NCBI GenBank assembly: GCA_046327715.1
Contig: JAXLXY010000013.1
Location: forward strand, 32,306 to 96,305
Direction of reading: 5' to 3'
From: JADJOM01 sp046327715
GTDB taxonomy: Bacteria > Gemmatimonadota > Gemmatimonadetes > Gemmatimonadales > GWC2-71-9
DNA: 64,000 bases
Under the pieces are notes generated by a model. It worked only from the letters and a program-made list of their open reading frames with translations, was not told where the DNA came from and ran no database searches. Made by a program: the position numbers and the translations under genes. This document shows positions 59,920-64,000 of the stretch, piece after piece. Positions within the stretch are counted from its first letter, which is position 1, and every line of letters starts with the position of its first letter.

Positions 59920-61425
59920 ATGTCATCCCATCCGTCACGCCGCTCCTCATCGTTGCACCGGCCGGCGCTCCTGCTGCTCGCCGCGCTGGCATTGACCGGC
60001 CTCGCGGCAGCGTGCGCCGACCCACCCGTCGCGCCCGGCAACCCCGATGACCTCGCCTTCCAGGTGCTCGGCGGCGACCAGCAATCCGGACCCCCGGGCG
60101 CGGAATTGCCGCTCCCGCTCATCATCCGGGCCACCACCGCCACCGGCGTGCCGCTCCCGGGCATCGTGGTCAACTTCCACGTGACCAGCGGCGGCGGCAC
60201 CGTCTACGCCGGCGCCGCGCTCACCGATCACCAGGGGCGCGCCAGCGACTACTGGACCCTCGGTCCCGACCCCGGGCCCCAGGCGCTCGAGGTACGGGTG
60301 GTGCGATCCCGCGGCGTCAAGGAAGTCCTCGCCCGCTTCAGTGCCACGGCCGTCAGCACCAGCGGCTGGCAGGGCCTCACCGCGGGCTCGTTCCACACCT
60401 GCGCCCTCGCCGGCAATGGCCAGGCCTCGTGCTGGGGCGACAACGTCGCCGGGGATCTCGGCGACGGCACCACGACCAGCCGCCTGACACCGACGCCGGT
60501 GCTCGGCGGGGTCACCTTCGCCGCCCTGAGCGGCGGCTACTGGCACAGCTGCGGCCTGGCCGCCGACGGCCGCGGCTACTGCTGGGGCTTCAACGCCTTC
60601 GGCGACCTCGGTGACGGCACCACCACCGAGCGCCACACCCCCACCCCGGTCGCGGGGGGGCACCTCTTCACGGAACTCGAGTCGGCGACGTGGGGCGGCT
60701 GCGGGCTGGTGAGCGGCGGGACGGCGTACTGCTGGGGCAACAACGACTACGGCCGCCTGGGCAACGGCGGCATCATCGGCAGCACCGTGCCGGTGGCGGT
60801 GGCCGGCGGCCTCCAGTTCACCACCCTCGTGGCCGGCGACAATCACACCTGCGCCCTCGCCAGCGGCGGCCAGGCCTGGTGCTGGGGCCTCAACAACGCC
60901 GGCCAGCTCGGCGACGGCACCCTCACCGACCGGCACCTCCCCACCCTCGTCGCGGGCGGCCGGCACTTCACCCGGCTGGCCCTCGGCTACGCCTTCACCT
61001 GCGGCCTGGCCGACGGCTCCACGTACTGCTGGGGCGACAACCGCTACGGCAACCTGGGCGACGGCACCCTCAGCGACCGCCTGGTGCCCACGCCGCTCGC
61101 CGGCAGCCCCGGCTTCGTGGCGCTCGCCACCGGCGGCGATCACGCCTGCGGGCTGCTCCCCTCCGGCGCGGCCATGTGCTGGGGACGGAACAGCGACAAG
61201 CCGGGGTACGGCGGCGGCGGCCAGCTGGGCGACGGCAGCACCACCGACCGGTACGTCCCCACTCCCGTGAGTGGCGGGCTCGGCTTCACCACCCTGAGCC
61301 TCGGCGAGAGCCACAGCTGCGGCATCACCGGCGCCGGCGCCGCCTGGTGCTGGGGCAACAACGCCCAGGGCCAGCTCGGCGACGGCACCACCACCAACCG
61401 ATTGGTGCCGACGCCGGTGCAGTGA
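59920..61425 (+). CDS. RCC1-repeat beta-propeller lipoprotein with Ig-like domain
   Basis: This is a 501-aa exported lipoprotein (signal with LTGLAAACAD). Residues 40-140 are an Ig-like domain (LPLPLIIRATTATGVPLPGI, TDHQGRASDYWTLGP) like those of the Ig-like surface protein at 13.9-15.5 kb. Seven RCC1-type repeats follow, each with a CWG-N/D-N-x-x-G-x-LGDG core (SCWGDNVAGDLGDG, YCWGFNAFGDLGDG, WCWGNNAQGQLGDG) and a second Cys in the preceding strand, suggesting one disulfide per blade. A GGGAGG five bases upstream fixes the ATG. Function unknown; surface binding is likely. Confidence 0.88.
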   Translation: MSSHPSRRSSSLHRPALLLLAALALTGLAAACADPPVAPGNPDDLAFQVLGGDQQSGPPGAELPLPLIIRATTATGVPLPGIVVNFHVTSGGGTVYAGAALTDHQGRASDYWTLGPDPGPQALEVRVVRSRGVKEVLARFSATAVSTSGWQGLTAGSFHTCALAGNGQASCWGDNVAGDLGDGTTTSRLTPTPVLGGVTFAALSGGYWHSCGLAADGRGYCWGFNAFGDLGDGTTTERHTPTPVAGGHLFTELESATWGGCGLVSGGTAYCWGNNDYGRLGNGGIIGSTVPVAVAGGLQFTTLVAGDNHTCALASGGQAWCWGLNNAGQLGDGTLTDRHLPTLVAGGRHFTRLALGYAFTCGLADGSTYCWGDNRYGNLGDGTLSDRLVPTPLAGSPGFVALATGGDHACGLLPSGAAMCWGRNSDKPGYGGGGQLGDGSTTDRYVPTPVSGGLGFTTLSLGESHSCGITGAGAAWCWGNNAQGQLGDGTTTNRLVPTPVQ

Positions 61426-61437
61426 CGGCGAGTGACA

Positions 61438-61475
61438 AGGGCGGCAGAGGCGATCGTGATCGCCCCTGCCGCCCT
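61438..61475. terminator. Strong hairpin terminator after the RCC1 gene
   Basis: An inverted repeat pairs AGGGCGGCAG with CTGCCGCCCT, and inside it GGCGATC with GATCGCC, with one A-C mismatch and a two-base loop: 17 of 18 positions pair. It lies 12 bases after the RCC1 stop and before the octamer array, in a convergent gap. No T-tract follows. Confidence 0.75.
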
Positions 61476-61537
61476 GACCCCCGTACCCCCGTACCCCCGT
61501 ACCCCCGTACCGCCGTACCGCCGTACCGCCGTACCGC
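61476..61537. repeat. Octamer array CCGTACCC/CCGTACCG
   Basis: Eight octamers in tandem: the first four read CCGTACCC-like and the last four CCGTACCG, the latter being a rotation of the reverse complement of GGCGGTAC. The array runs from the terminator hairpin to the stop codon of the S9 peptidase. Confidence 0.85.
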
Positions 61538-63880
61538 CTACGGCACCCCCGCCACCGGCCGCGGCCGCCCCACCTGGTACTCCTTGGGCGGGATGTTCCC
61601 CTGCAGGTTCGCCACGAAGTAGTCCCAGCGCCGGCGCATCACGTACGGCGTGTCCTTGCCGTAGCCGTGCCGCGCGCCCGGCAGCATGAGCTGGTCGAAG
61701 TCCTTGTTGGCGTTCATCAGCGCCTGCGCCACCAGCTGGGTGTTGTAGGGCGGCACGTTGTCGTCCATCATGCCGTGGATCAGGAACAGCTTGCCCTTGA
61801 GGTTGGCGGCGTGGGTCTGGTTCGCCGCCGTCGTGTAGCCGGCGCTGTCGGCCGCCGTCACCATCAGGCCCTGGTAGCGTTCGCCCCAGTCGTCCTCGTA
61901 CACCCGGTTGTCGTGGTTGCCGCTCTCGGCGATGCCCACCTTGAAGAAGTCGGGATAGCTGAACATCGCCGCCGCCGTGGCGAACCCGCCCCCCGAGTGG
62001 CCCCAGATCCCCGCCTGGTCGATGTCGATGAACCGGTAGCGCCGAGCCAGCTCCCGCATCCCCGCCACCTGGTCGGGGATGGTGTTGTCGTTCATGCGCC
62101 CGTAGTAGAAGTCGTGGAAGGCCTTCGACCGCCCCGGCGTGCCCATGCCGTCGAGCTGCACCACGATGAAGCCGAGCTCCGCCAGCGCCTGGTGGTCGCC
62201 GCGGGCGGGGCTGAAGGAGCGCGGCCCGACGCTCCCCGACTGCGGCCCCGGGTAGATGTTGTTGACGATCGGATACTTGCGGGTCGAGTCGAGGGTGCTC
62301 GGCAGGTACATCAGGCCGTAGATGTCGGTGGTCCCGTCGCGCCCCTTCACGGTCACCGGCACCGGCGGCCGCCACCCGGTGGCCAGCAGCCGCGAGATGT
62401 CGGCCTTCTCGAGCGGCAGCACCACCTTGCCGGCCGCGTCGCGCAGCACGGTCACCGGCGGGGTGTCCGGCGTGGACCAGGTGTCGGTGAAGTACGCCCC
62501 GTCGGGCGAGAGCGACACGCTGTGGTTGCCCACGTCGGGGGTGAGCAGGGTGAGGCCCTTGCCGTCGAAGCCCACCCGGTAGAAGTGCTGGAAGTACGGG
62601 TCGCGGCCCGGCTCGTGCCCGTTCATCGTGAACCAGACCTGCCGCGCCTTCTCGTCCACCCGGACCAGCCGGGTGACGTTGCCCTCGCCGCTGGTGATCC
62701 GGGACTTGAGCGCGCCGCGCGCCAGGTCGTAGAGGTAGAGCTGGGTCCAGTTGTCGCGCTCCGACCACCAGATCACCTCGTTGGTGGCGGGGAGCACCTT
62801 CCAGAGGTCCTCGGGCATGGAGGCGTCGCCCACCTGGGTGGCGCTGTGCTCGTGCAGCACCTCGCGCACCTCGCCGGTGGCGGCGTCGGCCACGCGGAGC
62901 CAGGCGTCCTTGTGGTCGCGCGAGCTCGAGATGAACGCCAGCCGGGTGCCGTCGGGCGACCACTGCGCGTCGCACAGCTCGCCGCCGCAGGCGATGTGGT
63001 CGCTCACGGTGGAGCGGTGGAAGTCGCGCGGCATGCGGAGCCGCACCACCCGCGGCGCGTCGCCCGAGAGGTCGATGATCACCCGCTCGATCATGAACAC
63101 CACGCTGTCGCCGGGCAGCGGGTACTTCCACTGCTCCAGCGTCGGGGCGCCGGGATTGGTGCCCGCCAGCACCATGTCGCGCACCCCGCGGCCGTCGTGC
63201 TGGAAGGTGGCGATCCGCCGGCTGTCCGGCGACCAGGTCAGCACTGGGTCATCGCCATGCACCCAGCCGGCGTTGTTGGTGGCGTAGCCGTAGTCCTTGA
63301 CCCCGTCGGTGGTGAGCTGGGTCTCGACCCCGCTCGCCAGGTTCACCGCCCACAGGTTGTAGTCGCGGATGAACACCGCGGTGCTGCTGTCGGGCGAGAG
63401 GCTCGCGTCGGGGGGCGGCGTGGGCCGCTGGCCCGCCGCGCTGCACGCCGTGCCCGCCCGGTCGCAGCGCCACCGGTCCTTGCCCCACGTCACGGTGATG
63501 GCGGCGCCATCGGCCGAGAACGCGAGGCTCGAAAACGGCAGCCGCTCCGCCTTGACCGGCCGGCCGGTGGCCTTGGCCAGCGCCGCCGCGATGGCGGCGT
63601 GGTCGAACGCCGGCCCTCGGGTCTTCTTCTTCGGGTCGACCAGCAGGAACGAGAAGCCCTCCGCCGTGCTGGCCCGGTACCAGAAGCGGCCGTCGGGGAG
63701 CCAGGTGACCTGGCTGGCCGTGCCGTGCACCAGCCCGAAGGTGGCCTGCCCCAGCATGCGTTCGGCCTGGGCATAGTCATCCGCGGTGAGCTGGCGGGGG
63801 GTGTGCGGGGCGGCCTGCGCCGCGAGGGCGAGCGGAGCGAGCAGCAGGGTGGCAACGAGGGCCGAACGATGGAGGCGCAT
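61538..63880 (-). CDS. S9 family (DPP IV-like) prolyl peptidase, exported
   Basis: This is a 780-aa serine peptidase with a signal peptide (LVATLLLAPLALAAQA). The N-terminal part (residues 60-500) is a DPP IV-type propeller with LSPDGAYFTD, WSPDSRRIATF and WSPDGTRLAFI turns. The alpha/beta-hydrolase domain has the triad Ser in IWGHSGGGFA, Asp in HGMMDDNVPP and His in ARHGYG. It should remove N-terminal dipeptides, commonly X-Pro, from peptides in the periplasm. It may work with the M24 and M1 enzymes upstream on the same strand. A candidate promoter lies about 50 bases before the ATG. Confidence 0.92.
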   Translation of the reverse strand: MRLHRSALVATLLLAPLALAAQAAPHTPRQLTADDYAQAERMLGQATFGLVHGTASQVTWLPDGRFWYRASTAEGFSFLLVDPKKKTRGPAFDHAAIAAALAKATGRPVKAERLPFSSLAFSADGAAITVTWGKDRWRCDRAGTACSAAGQRPTPPPDASLSPDSSTAVFIRDYNLWAVNLASGVETQLTTDGVKDYGYATNNAGWVHGDDPVLTWSPDSRRIATFQHDGRGVRDMVLAGTNPGAPTLEQWKYPLPGDSVVFMIERVIIDLSGDAPRVVRLRMPRDFHRSTVSDHIACGGELCDAQWSPDGTRLAFISSSRDHKDAWLRVADAATGEVREVLHEHSATQVGDASMPEDLWKVLPATNEVIWWSERDNWTQLYLYDLARGALKSRITSGEGNVTRLVRVDEKARQVWFTMNGHEPGRDPYFQHFYRVGFDGKGLTLLTPDVGNHSVSLSPDGAYFTDTWSTPDTPPVTVLRDAAGKVVLPLEKADISRLLATGWRPPVPVTVKGRDGTTDIYGLMYLPSTLDSTRKYPIVNNIYPGPQSGSVGPRSFSPARGDHQALAELGFIVVQLDGMGTPGRSKAFHDFYYGRMNDNTIPDQVAGMRELARRYRFIDIDQAGIWGHSGGGFATAAAMFSYPDFFKVGIAESGNHDNRVYEDDWGERYQGLMVTAADSAGYTTAANQTHAANLKGKLFLIHGMMDDNVPPYNTQLVAQALMNANKDFDQLMLPGARHGYGKDTPYVMRRRWDYFVANLQGNIPPKEYQVGRPRPVAGVP

Positions 63881-63929
63881 GGGATGGTGGCTGGGGTGAA
63901 TGCAGGCTGGAACGTGACGGGCGCCTTCT

Positions 63930-63935
63930 ATTGTA
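63930..63935 (-). promoter_or_regulatory. Putative -10 box (TACAAT) for the S9 peptidase, inside a hairpin
   Basis: TACAAT on the minus strand is 18 bp downstream of TTGGTG, a partial -35, and about 50 bases before the peptidase ATG. It lies in the loop of a 9-bp inverted repeat (CGGGCGCCT at 63918-63926 and AGGCGCCCG at 63942-63950), which could also be a regulator site. Confidence 0.4.
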
Positions 63936-64000
63936 GCACTGAGGCGCCCGCCCCACCAACGCTACCGCGGCGCCAGGGCCCCGGCCCACCCCCTGTCACT

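Overview
The window is chromosomal DNA from a very GC-rich bacterium. Codon third positions are almost all G or C, and long open frames occur antisense to genes as a result. The gene content points to Gemmatimonadota (or a close relative): many serine/threonine kinases fused to C-terminal TolB/WD40-like beta-propellers, ADOP-type orphan MacB permeases, ECF sigma plus kinase pairs, S9 and M1 exported peptidases, and many lipoproteins whose N-termini end in an 'AACG'-like box. This assignment rests on gene families, not on a marker gene. I see no rRNA, tRNA, CRISPR array, transposase or phage gene.

Layout. 1-2400: the end of a CusA-type metal efflux pump, a methionine-rich DUF2182 membrane protein, and an M15-like peptidase on the other strand. 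2475-7489: L,D-transpeptidase, nitronate monooxygenase, and an amt-glnK ammonium operon. 7826-9442: a stand-alone B12-binding/radical SAM enzyme. 9839-13948: a three-gene phosphorelay cassette (PAS-PAS histidine kinase, REC-REC-GGDEF-EAL, single REC) that converges with an Ig-like surface protein gene (13929-15542). 15692-24650: a long minus-strand run of housekeeping and defence-type enzymes (aldo/keto reductase, alcohol dehydrogenase, VOC, DinB, PP2C phosphatase, MoaD-like, Asp-box propeller, SRPBCC, MacB-like permease).

25346-38922 is the most striking region. Five receptor-type Ser/Thr kinases of nearly equal length lie head to tail on the minus strand. Each stop codon overlaps the next start by 4 bp. 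A small uncharacterised protein and a clear TATAAT box precede them. Three of the kinase modules are nearly identical in DNA, while their extracytoplasmic propellers differ. Three of the propellers carry a Cys-x3-Cys motif at an equivalent place.

39061-44348 is a complete hoxEFUYH-hoxW operon for a group 3d (NAD-linked, bidirectional) [NiFe] hydrogenase with its own maturation protease. 44516-49558 holds DUF2277, a zinc-ribbon/SH3 protein, tyrosine phenol-lyase, a TSUP permease and a PHB-depolymerase-like lipoprotein. 49594-52924 is an ECF sigma factor with a kinase/TPR protein. 53169-63880 is a run of exported proteins (poly-Gly lipoprotein, M24 peptidase, delta-60 repeat lipoprotein, M1 aminopeptidase, RCC1 propeller lipoprotein, S9 peptidase). 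Four intergenic gaps in this last block are filled with arrays of one related octanucleotide family (about GGCGRTWS), partly arranged as inverted arms.
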